This document shows, piece after piece, positions 22,301 to 33,684 of a stretch of 64,000 nt of DNA. The first letter of the stretch is position 1. Every line of letters begins with the position of its first letter. Source of the DNA: Drosophila pseudoobscura (taxonomy: Eukaryota; Arthropoda; Insecta; Diptera; Drosophilidae); contig NC_046679.1 of the NCBI RefSeq assembly GCF_009870125.1, forward strand, positions 31,558,001 through 31,622,000, given 5' to 3'. The notes below the pieces were generated by a model. It worked only from the letters and a program-made list of their open reading frames with translations. It ran no database searches and was not told the origin of the DNA. A program made the translations under genes and the position numbers.

Positions 22301-25300
22301 CCGTGGACGTGGCCTCTACTAGTGCTACTGGCTCTTGGCTGTGTGTGCGTATTGCTTATGTCGCAATTTCGCATTCAAGGATATTGTCGTGATTTTCCGT
22401 GACTGCAGGGGGGAAGGGGGCGAAAATAACATAAAAAAATACATTCCGTGCGTCAGTTGGTTATTTTCCCCTCGATTAGAATGGGATTATTCCCTACTCC
22501 CACATGCCATCCGTTGTTCCTCTTTAATATTTATGGAAAGAACTTAATTTTATGGAAAACCGACTTTATTTTGGGGAATTTCGATCACGGATTAAAGTTT
22601 ATACATTTTTGAAGTAAACTTGCTTCGATTATAGTGGACTATCGTTAGGAATTATCGCACCTGATTACGATCGGTTGCCTGCCTCGCGCCTTCTCTCACT
22701 CGAAAGACAATATGAATAGAAAGATGAGTAACGCCCATACATTTAGCGGGCTCCAGGCTGTCACACAGAGTAGCTTAGCAGTAAGGGTTGCATTTTTATG
22801 TCAGACAGATACAAAAATAAACCAGAAAAACTTTTATTAATGAATTATTGAAAATGTACTTTTATGTATCTTTGTATAGAAAATGTATTGTACTTTTCAT
22901 AAGAAATAATTAAAATCTTTAGATGGTTTTAAAAAGGCACCAAAATAAACCCAACCCCAAAGGGTCTTTATTTATTTACTGTATTGCAAGCCAAGCTCTT
23001 TGCAGTGTTGAATTACACTCTAAAAATGACAGATTGCATCAGCCGAGACCGAGACCGACCTCCTCCCTAAAAAAAAACGCAACTAGAACCAATCGCTTAA
23101 TAAAGAGGAAAAAGAAGCAACAAAAAGCAAAATATACAAATACAAAATGCGAGAAATAAAACCGATAAAAAGAATTGATATTGTTGTTGCTGTTGCTGTT
23201 GATTGTTGAGCATTTGTTGTTTATAAACAAACTAATAAAATAAGGAATTCAGAGAGAGAGGGGAAAAAGTGCATCGTCAGGGGTTAAAAACGTTTGCTTT
23301 TTCTATAGAATCGGTTCTATCTTGCACTTTTCTTACCTACATATAAATACTGTGTACATTTTGTATTTGTAGATACAGATATGTACATTTATTGTTGTAT
23401 TCATTCCGATGCTGTAAACAAGTTTTATTTTTACATTTGCGAAAAAAAAGAATCAGAATCAAAGCACCAGACAATTTCATAACAAAAATTTGCATAAAAC
23501 AAAAACAGCCACTAGCAAAAAACAGAGAAATAACAAAGAAAACACTTTAGTATGGGGGATAGTCGACAGTGGGGTTACCTTACAGGTAGAAATGGAATCC
23601 TGTATCCATTTTGTTTATAGAAAAATGAAGATACTACAGGAAGTGCGGCAGGAATACCTGCAAAGTATCGTTTAGTGCGAACTATTAGAACTTTTTGGTG
23701 ATTTATGGGATGGCTGTTACATACACTTCCCACAATACCTTAGACCCTTTTACCCTACGAATACCGTGGACAATGAGCAAGAAAAGGAAATAAAACCGAA
23801 GTAAACAACAAAAGTGATGTCAAAAGAGCGAGCGAGAGAGAGCTTTGCTCAAGAATCAAATGCACAGAAGAATAATAAAAACCGAAAGCAACAATAAAAA
23901 TACAGACTGTACTCGGAGCTTTTTTTTTGTGGTTCTAACTCGCGACCGACACCGCAGCCGCCCCCGCCCATGCTCCCGCTCTTGCTTCAACCGGCATACA
24001 TATAGCCAGTCGAATGGAAAAGTGGAAGTGAAAGAAGCAACAGACAACGCTGCCTATATGTGTGTGTGTGTGTGTCATGCGCATTCAAAGCTACACTCTC
24101 TCTCCCTCTCTTGCTTGCTCGCTGTGTGGACACAATCAAAACAAAAGCAAAGCGGCAAGCTTTTGGTTTTTGTCGCGAAGCTTTGTGTATTTTTTATCAA
24201 TCGGTCAAGAACAGAACGTTTGACGAGGCGAGCGCAGAACCACACAAAAAAAAATAATAGGGAACCAAAAAGCAACAGTGTACAAAAAGAACAGTTTATA
24301 TTGTTCAACGCGTGCTGTTATTCCACACACACACGGAAGAAAGACCGTGAAGAACGAAAACAATTAAAATTGTATAAAGTAAAGCAAACAAAAATTAATA
24401 AATGTAAATAGTTTGCTGGTCCATAATTCAATTAGCAAACAATTAAAAAAACGCGCGCTCAATCTGTGGGCAGCATTTATTTAAACACAAAAGTTCGAAC
24501 TAGTTTTCCCGAGGCAAAAGTCGATATAAAAACCCACTAATTTGCATAAATAAATAAACCAACAAACATAAACGCTGCCAAACTTGATGAATGCTTTGGA
24601 ATTTGTCCACAAAAAACGTACATAAATACATGTGTGTGCCTGCGAGTACATATGTATATGAATTCTTTTTAGAAGCAACCCGACATCCCAACCCACACAC
24701 ACACACGACTACCTACTCCAAACAACAGCCCGAACGTCGCCGAGCAACACACGAACGCGAGCGCAAAGCTCTCGCTCTCTCTCTCGCGATCATCAATCGG
24801 TATTTCTTCCCCCTCAATCACATCAGATCGCACAGCTGGTGGAGGCAGTCGGTACCCAGCAAAATTGACAACAAAACGCCAAGAACAAACGAAAATATTA
24901 TGAAAATTGTTGTAGATTTTTGCCAGTAATTTCCAAAAATCGAAACGCGGAAAACAAAGCAAAAAATTTCACTAAAATATATACAAGTGACTGACGGACG
25001 CGCTGATAAGAATTACTTATCAAGAAATTCATACAAAAGTGTGCGTCTAAGTTCTGTGTGTTATGATTATAGTAGTATGTGCAGTTGGCGTCGTGCTAAT
25101 GTGCTTCATTATAAATAAATTTCAGTCTTAATCTCTGCCACATGTGTGACCCAGTTTTATAAAGAGAGAAACCAAATAAAACTGAAGAATACACAAGCAA
25201 CAATGAAATTTACATACATATGTATAATCGAGGCCCTCCCCCTCCTTAATGTACGTGTGCCCATGCATAATAATTAATTATTACAAAAGCGAGTGAACAC

Positions 25301-27520
25301 TTTAACCGAAATACAATTTCAATTAATTAACAAAACATCAAGGAAGTAATATAAACGATATTTACAACAAAACCAACACCAAATACATATTTTTTCCGGT
25401 CTTGTTTATAAACCAACGAGGTGCCAAAAACCAAAAAGAGGAATATATAAGGTTGGTAAATACGAAAATTGTGTTTATATGTATATGTATTTATAGGAAA
25501 AAAATGTTGAAAGATTAAACGAACGACCCGAATAATTCACAAAAAGAAAAGAAATCAACAATGAAATTAACAAAAATTTAAACCAAACATTAAAAATGAT
25601 GGGCTATCAAAAAGATCTGGTTTTCTGACAGCAGCGGAGGCAGGGCAGCGAGAGGAAGTGGGGGAAAAATAAGCCAGAGCTAAGAGATCCATTGGGAATA
25701 TTGTAATGCTGAGTTTAGACTCGTGTAATTCGAATACTTCGGTGTTGTGCCCCATTAAAATTATACAACTTAAACCCTCTGATAAGTCTTGACTTTCTTA
25801 CAAATTTGATGCCTCCCTCACCCACTATAAGCTGACACATTCTGTAATTTACGATCCCCTCCGAACCAATTAAAACATTCCTTCGAAATAGAAAACGAAA
25901 ACCAGAGTCTTTCCCCCCTTCCCACCCATTGTAAGGCGAGACCAAACAAAAACCGAAAGCGATCTAAATCAAAACAACAACAAAAACACATAAGCCTCGC
26001 CTGTAAACTATAAACTATAAACTATAAACATTCTCTCAAGTTTTATTTATGTATCGGGAACAGAGAGGCCTCGTTCAAGAGGCCATTAGGCCAGAGCTCA
26101 GGCTTGCGCACAAAAAAATACTTTTTATATTTTTTTTTGGGATCTATCAAGCTACCAGAAATGAAATCTCTCAATTCTTAAGTACTTTTGAGGCTGGAGA
26201 AGGTTCTCCATCTATACTTTTTTTTTTTAGCAAAAAACACACAGGAAACAAAAGAAAATCAACAAAAATTAAATTAAGTTTGATTTCAATTTGAATTTTG
26301 TTGGCTCGATTTGGTTTTTGCTTTTTTTGGGTTCAGTGTCAGTGCGAAAATTCAAGGCTGAAAACTGTTAGTGTTGACCGTGTGTCTCTAAGCGAATACA
26401 AAAAAAACCAGCCTAAAACCTGCCCATATGTTGGGCTCCCCTACCTCCACAGCCAGTTTTGAATTGAACCCCAACAGAGCCCCTTTGTTGCCTAGGCGCC
26501 ACAATGTTGGAGAGGGTAAACTTTCAGCTCTGGAAAGCATTGGATGCTGAAATTTTGGGTAGGGTAACGCGCTCAATGACTCAACAGTTGAGCGCACGAT
26601 AAGAATGGTTGAGGCCCCATAATTCGCCACAGAAACAAATACACAAAAATATAAATTAGGGCAGTGCTGACAGGGAAGAGATTATCCGTCTGATTAGGAT
26701 GTTGATTGTGGAGTCCAGAAATGTGCAGAACAGGAACCCCAAAAGACCCCAAGAGGTTTCACAAGGTCTCTATGGAGTGCCCTTATGTTTCTTTCAGTGA
26801 ATCATTGAATGGACAATAGAATAAAATTAAATTGAAAAATAATTGCCAATTGTTTAGACATCGTGTAGAAATTGTTTGCATATCTTAAAGCAAAATAGTA
26901 CTTCAAATGTATCCTGAAACTCTGCATAAATTGATTGACAAGTCGCTTGAAACTTCTCTATCAATCAGAAGCAGATTAATATCCATATATGTATATGCAT
27001 ATAGATTTTGTTGCCATCATATCAAACAGTAGTTCCTTATCATAACAGGTTCTAGAATCTACAGCGGGATATCTGATCGTATCAGTATACTATTTATACT
27101 ATTTCCGATTCCAGAGATGATCTTTCAAGCTGGGTTTATTGCATCATTAGGCAAATGGATCGCCCTTAAAACAGCTGTACTCAATCGAAATTACATTTTC
27201 TGTATTCTTGTGTATTATATATTATTTTGTTATATATTCTATATACGGTCATTTGCTTTTGATGGCCTTCAACTTTCTTTGTTGCCGGCGCTGCTGGGAG
27301 GCGAAGTTTTTTTTTTCAGAGGCTGTGCTCTGTTCTGTTCTGCGGATGCGGCCATTAAGCAAACTTGTTTGCTTTTCTTTGAAATTTCTTCAACAAAAAA
27401 ATATTTTATTTATAAGCATACAAATTTTGTTAATTTTTTTGCTACTGTACGCCTCTCTTTTGCCTCTGCCTCTGTGACTCACATGGGACTTTACTTTATT
27501 TGTTTACCCCCAGGAATTGT

Positions 27521-27522
<2 letters not shown>

Positions 27523-27565
<43 letters not shown>
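27523..27565. repeat. CA microsatellite, about 21 units
   Basis: A perfect AC/CA run; frames through it encode Thr-His repeats and are artefacts. Confidence 0.95.
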
Positions 27566-27567
<2 letters not shown>

Positions 27568-27849
27568 TACAATGTACAGACACAGATAGATACAGATTTG
27601 TAGGCAAAGCCCTTTTTTCTGGGTCAATACCTGGAAGGAATAAAAAATCTATTCTCGTTTTGTCGATTAAAGATTGTTGTCAGCGGAGGGGGCGGAACTG
27701 AAAATTTTTTTTTCATTTTGTTGCGAATATAAACATAGGTTTTCCATCTTTTTGGGTTGGGTTTATCTCGAAGCGAACGATAAGATAAGTTCAAATGTTT
27801 TGTGGTACGAAACAAAATTTGCAAAGTGCCTCTGACCCATTGAGCGTAT

Positions 27850-28001
27850 TACTTATCAATTCCCATTGTCGCTGCTCGTCCGGCACGCGGCTGTGGGCTG
27901 ATAAGAGGGCGGGACGACGACAGCTGACGAGCCAGACGCCTCTGTAGAGGGTCTGGTCGATAAGCAGGGCGAGAGAATCGCCAGTCTGGACGGCTCACGT
28001 G
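27850..28001. promoter_or_regulatory. GC-rich block with three GATA sites and a CACGTG E-box
   Basis: CTTATC at 27852, GATAAG at 27900 and 27959, and CACGTG at 27996 fall within 150 bases of unusually GC-rich DNA set in AT-rich intron. GATA-plus-E-box clustering is typical of fly enhancers, and CACGTG suits Myc or bHLH factors. I infer a regulatory element, perhaps for REPTOR; no direct evidence of activity. Confidence 0.35.
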
Positions 28002-31000
28002 TTCTTCCACGCCTCCCCGAGGGAATCAGCATCAGACGACGGGCTGCTGATCTCCTCTTCAATTGCACTGCTATTTGTCTGCCCCGTCTTTAAAGTCACG
28101 ATTTCTAGACAGAAAATACAGAAAGAGAGGGTGAGATCCTCCCATACACACATGTACCCATATATTTGCTTAACTTTTCAGCCGACTTGTGCTAATTTCC
28201 CTTTGTGTGCTGTACAAATATGTTGCTAAATCGATATAAATTGATTTTAATTATTTATCTATTAGCGAATCAGTGGGGAAGCAAACATCTTGTACTTTAT
28301 CGATTGATTGTGGTTTCATTTCGCTGTTGTGATGATGATGTGGAGGATTTTATCTCTTCCAGAGTGGCTTAGCAGTTCTCCTACTCTTGAAAGAACAGTC
28401 TTTCCTCTTTGTTATGAGGTGCTTCCTAGGAATGAATCTCTCTATGCCATTCTCAAAAGTTTGACTGTATTTCTAGGTGTTATACTATTTGAGAAATGGC
28501 ACGAATTATCTATTTTTACTATACAAATCTTAGCGGTTTATCTGTTATAATTTTTAAAATACTAAACAAGTTGTAACCCCAAAAGTTTGTCATCTTTCTA
28601 AGAAAATATTTACAATAATCCTTATAGACAACCAGAAAAAAATAAATGAAAAATGATTCATACGCGATTTTCCGATTTAAAGGGGTGATGACACAATTAT
28701 TAAATATACTGCTTCAATGTGATATCATAGCAATATCCAGCTGTTCTTAGAATCAAAAAAAAAAAACAAAAATGAAATTTAAAGTCTTTTTGTAAAGTTC
28801 AATGTCGATATGTATACAAGCTTCTATGCCACACTTCCCTGATCTGTTTCTCTCTCTGCGTGTCTTCCTTCCTCCATCGAAAACAGCAAATTTACAATTT
28901 GCGTCAGCTGTTTGTATAATAAGTACGAGTATAAGACAGCAAAGGCAAAAAGCAAAACAAAAACCGAACGCGAACGCGACAGAGCGTGTTATATCATCAA
29001 TTGCCCAAGCTATGCTAAAACATTCTTAAATATATAACAAAAAAAAATACCAAAATGTAAATGAAAACTATGGGGAATCAAATCGAGTAAATACCCCACA
29101 CGTGCACCCGCACCCAACACCTCCTGCTCTGGCCGTAACATTTTTTGTGTCTATTTTTTGCACACTAAAAATAAATCGAAGGAACTTGCACTTGGCTCTG
29201 CTCTGCTCTGTTGGGGCTACCTCAACATAAAAACATGTGTGCGTGTGTGTGTGTGGGTAGGGGTGGGGGAGGTGCATGCAAAAGATGCGTGTAGGGGGGC
29301 GGGGGTGTGCCTAAAATTAGAGCAAAGAGCATGACACAAAGAATAAAGGTGACTTGCACAAAATGTGCAAGAACAAAGAACAGACGGAGAAAGAGAGACA
29401 GAACGGATGCAGTCGGAACATGTGACGGCGATGACGAATGTCGACAATAACAAAACAAATCGTACAGAGAGAGGAAGAGAGAGTGAGAGAGAGAGAGGCG
29501 GGAAGATGGTAATGATAGAGCGTGCCACCTATGTGTAGGTCCCCATCCCATTCCATCCCCCATCATCAGGCATTGACCACTGCCACTGACCCATTGATAA
29601 TGCGAAACGGAAGTTGCCGCCTTCTGGGCAACGGTTATTTTTTATTTTAATTTCTTTGTGAACTTTTTTGTTTTGTTTTGAATTTTTCGCAGAGCTGTAT
29701 AATAATATTGTTATCAAGAGCAAGGGGGTGGCAAAAGTTGTAGAATGTGATTCAGCGTTAAGCAGTTACCGATAGAGTTCCAGTACAGAAACGTGACCAT
29801 AGACTTATAATTGAAACATGACGTAAAATAACAAAACAGTTAACTGATACAAAGGAAAGGGAGAATATACAATTCATGAGGGTTTAGTGCAACTCTGTAA
29901 GAAACAGCTGATCAAAGCAAGGCATAGCACCATGAAAAGATCATAGACCTGTAAAGTATACATATGTATGTATATCCTGATCACAGATCTTTAAAATACA
30001 GTCATAGGGTTCTACTTTCTGGTCACATTTCCTCGTGTTTCTTCCATAGTATTGTGTGTTGTTTCACAATCGTGCAAATATGCCCGTGCCGTACCGCAAT
30101 CAACAAACCCAAGCATGAAATCCCCACACACACACACACACACATGACCACATCTAGTATAAATTCTGGCGAAATGTAAAAGCTTCCCCACACGCTTTTT
30201 TGTTGTTGTAACAACCACAGACAAAACTCGTCAGTCAAGCAAAGCTAAAAAAAAAGATTACTCTCCTATATGCTCATATATAAAAAATATATATTTATAT
30301 ATAGCTAGATTCTACGAAGATGGCGACAAAAGCAAATAGACGGAAAACATATGTTGCTCTGCGAGAGCACGCAAGTGTGAGAGAGCGGGGGAGATAAGCG
30401 CCCACAGCAGGGCTGCTCGCTCTCGAAAGCTTTTTACAAGCGTCTGGTTTTTGTTTACAACTTTACGAGTACATGTGTGCTTTTGGGAGCGCGCGTGTGT
30501 GCGTGTATCTGAGTGGAAAACAAAAGCAACTCTGCGATAAATTATACATTCAAAACAAAATATAAAAAATAAACAGTTTTGACCTTGAGTTTCGGTTAAC
30601 ATTTGTTCTCTCTCCCCCAATCTCGCTCTCGCTCTTTGGTTAGGCCCCTCTCTCTGTCTTTTCCATAAATTGTTGATAGCAAGCCACGCTAACAATTTAT
30701 TTGTATTCCTCTGTTCCTCTTTTTTTTGCTTTCTTTTATAATTGCTATTATTGTTATTGCATTATTTCATCGTGTGTTGAAATTGTTTGAGAAGCGGCAC
30801 ATGTGTTTATAATATTGCTGAAAACTGATTTTGATTTATTTCCCATTTTCCTTTGCCTCTTTTCCACCTAAGTAAACGCCCTACCAAAGTGGTAATTGGT
30901 CACGCCTCTGACCGGAGATTTGTACTTTGACCCCCGCTCCAACCAAATGCTCCTCTCCACGTGCACTGGTCACAGTCATGCCCAAGGCCATATTACACTA

Positions 31001-32877
31001 TCTTCTGAGAAAAGCGCACCCCCTTTCTGTGTTGAAAACTGCGAGTGAAAAGTGAAATTCATCGCAGGAATCACTATTTTCATCTCCCTCCTGCTGCCCT
31101 GTTCCTCCACAGCGCGTTTGCTAAAGCTGTGCTCTTTTAATGTACAATTCCAGCTGGTTAGAGCGGGTTTCTTTTATGACACTTTGGATGTAGTAGATAT
31201 ACATACATATAATATTAAATATTTATTCATATTTACTTGGTCTCTCTGCCTTTTCGGTGATAACCGATAAGATGTTCGTTTCCCCACCAAAAAGCAGTTC
31301 TCTCTCTATCAAACATTTCGCGTTTAGAGAGTGTGTTGTGTCTGTGTGTTGGGAATTTTTTTTATAGTATTATACATTATATTCTCTTCCACTTCTCTCG
31401 CCTTAAATTGAAATGTTTGCTTGTCTTCTTTTTGAGGTTTTTTTTGTAATAAATTCTTTTTTTTTATTCCCTTGCCTCTTCTATTTCTATATACATATGT
31501 ACATATGTATGTATGTTTGAGACTCATTTAATTTCGTATATAAGCACCCCTTTAGACGTTTCTGGTTCCTATGTTTTTTGTGTGGCTTTTTTTACGAGTA
31601 TTGTTTGGCCTTCAGCGCGTTCGACTACCTTTGACGAATATTAAACAATTTCAGAAGGAAATAGAAATAGGCAATAGCCAATAGGCAGCAACAGTGTAAA
31701 GCGAACAAAAAAAAGAGAAAAAACCAGAGAAACCAGAGGCAATCACTTAGTTAAAGTAGAATTTTCCCAAGTGTATAGATACGAGTGTGCCTCCCTCCTT
31801 ACCCTTGCAGCGTGTGACCTTCAGTTGGTCTGGCCGAGGGGCGGGCAGGGAGCGTTACAAAGTTCAAATCGGAATGGAATGGTATGGTCGTGAAGCGAGA
31901 GAGAGAGGGAGGTAGGGAGAGAGAGGCGCTATCAGTCGGAATGTGTTGACTTATCGTCTGTAATGGATGAAAGATAAGCAAAATGGAGGGATCCCAGATA
32001 GAGAGTTTATTGCAGAGGCAACCCACACTTGAACACTGTCCAGTATTCAATGGGGATTAATTATATAGAACAATGTAGTCTTCCGATGTGGAACTTTGTC
32101 TTCGGAAGCAATCTTTTATTTCCAAAAACTTCTATAGTTTCGAAACCCTAGAGATTCAGCACATTCGTTTTGTGTGTTGTTGTTTTTTTTTGGCAAATCC
32201 AAAAGCCTACTCAACAATTTGTTGCTTGTTTTTTTTTAGTTTTGTTATCGCTTTAAATAACAAAACAAAAAAGGAACCACGTCAAAGGCCCCGGCTATAT
32301 AGTCTCCATTCTTCCATTCCCCTACCCCAACACTTTGCAGATTTTTTTTTTTTGTGAACAACAAAATAGAGAAAACAAAACCTTTGAGAAATCATCAACA
32401 ATTTTGTTTTGTTAATAGAAAAAAACGAACAAAAAGCATAACAACTATATAAGTGCCGCAAAAAGAAACAATAAAGAGAGAGGGAGAGAGAGAGAGAGGA
32501 AACTATTGGCAAAATTAGTAAGCAATTTTATTGTGGGCTGTTTTTGAAATCAGGTGAAAGGCCTCGCACAAGAGCCGATGGTGGTTCCAAAACAAAAATA
32601 TAAATAAATTTGTTTACCAAAAAAATACCATAATTTGTGCTTTCATTTAATCAAGAATTCATGAATCAAGATGGAAAAGTGCATCTAGTATTTGGGATTT
32701 AGGATTTATCAGAATTAGTGCGAGAAAATTAAGAATTGGAATACAGGGAATAGTGGCATTATGGCAATGAAATATAGTTCTTCTACGTATATTTAAGGTG
32801 AATTGTACTTGAAGAGATTTAAGGAGATAAAATATCTGATTTTTATGGGATGTTTTTACTGGAAAAAACTAAAGATA

Positions 32878-33024
32878 CATGTCATGTGCATGATTAAATA
32901 CTAATTTAACGAGTTTTAACCTTTTTAAGTTTTCTGTCGTATTAAAGCTACCACGGAAACTATTTACTCCAGCTTGAAAAGGTCGAAACTTGTTAAAATT
33001 GTATTTAATCATGCACATGACATG
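32878..33024. repeat. 147-nt inverted repeat / long hairpin
   Basis: The left arm begins CATGTCATGTGCATGATTAA at 32878, and its first 24 bases are the exact reverse complement of 33001-33024. Pairing continues imperfectly inward: TTTAACGAGTTTTAACCTTT against the complement of AAAGGTCGAAACTTGTTAAA. Each arm is about 52 bases, around a loop of roughly 42. The hairpin lies about 550 bases upstream of the REPTOR coding exon acceptor. It could be a small MITE or a source of structured RNA; no target-site duplication is obvious. Confidence 0.75.
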
Positions 33025-33684
33025 AATATTAACTCGGGCAATCTCTTTGGCATCATTCGCTTGTCAAGTCGAATATAAATAGTAAGATGATTAACACTTG
33101 ACATTTCATTGTTGCACGATTTTCTTGGGCTGTCTTTTTGAGCAAGGACGTGCTCTTGAGTAGAACTACTTACTTTTGACCTTGCTTGGCACTTATCATA
33201 GAGTTTCTACTTCTTTTCTAATCATAATTTAATCTAATCCAACACTTGTTCGAACCAAAAGATTGTGACCACGTGAGTGATCAATAATATTCAGGGGTTC
33301 CGGCTGCAGATAATAACTGCATAAGAATTAGCATAAAGGCTAATGCAGACTGAGAATTGGGGTCTCAATAATTTACGAGTTGGAGCAATTTCCATTTCCA
33401 ATGGAAATGCCAGTTGGTAGACCAGTAACCAGTGTCAGTGCCAGTGCCAGTGCCCCCCGCTCGGTGGCCTGTGCTATGTGGTGGTCCAAGGCTGTCTGGC
33501 TGGGCATAATAAAAAACCGATGATAATGTATGCGTTTAATTAGCTCCACCATTCTCTTTCTCTCTCTTTTTAGAGATCGTAAAGTGTGAACTGCGCAGTC
33601 GCAGTCGCAGCAGCGCCTGTGCGCCGGCGCACAGCCGGAGAAGCCCCCGCACTCGGAGCAGATATTCCTTTCGGGCCAATTACG

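Larger units (their letters stand above)
17748..33573 (+). other. presumed REPTOR leader intron and regulatory DNA
   Basis: No coding exon recognised. The only sure element is its 3' end, a pyrimidine-rich tract and acceptor TTTTTAG at 33573. Notable contents are (CTGTCG)n near 17772-17800, a DINE-1-like relic at 18990-19390, a 7-bp CTACCAC run at 21419-21457, GA/CT tracts, a CA microsatellite at 27523-27565, a GC-rich GATA/E-box block at 27850-28001 and a hairpin at 32878-33024. An unplaced GC-rich stretch at 18560-18660 and another at 20510-20580 look like old transposon pieces. Confidence 0.45.

Noticed and set aside
33586..33684. Extended N-terminus for REPTOR beginning at GTG (33586)
   Set aside because: No ATG occurs between the in-frame TAA at 33580 and 33685, and the region lies right after a splice acceptor, so it is 5' UTR.
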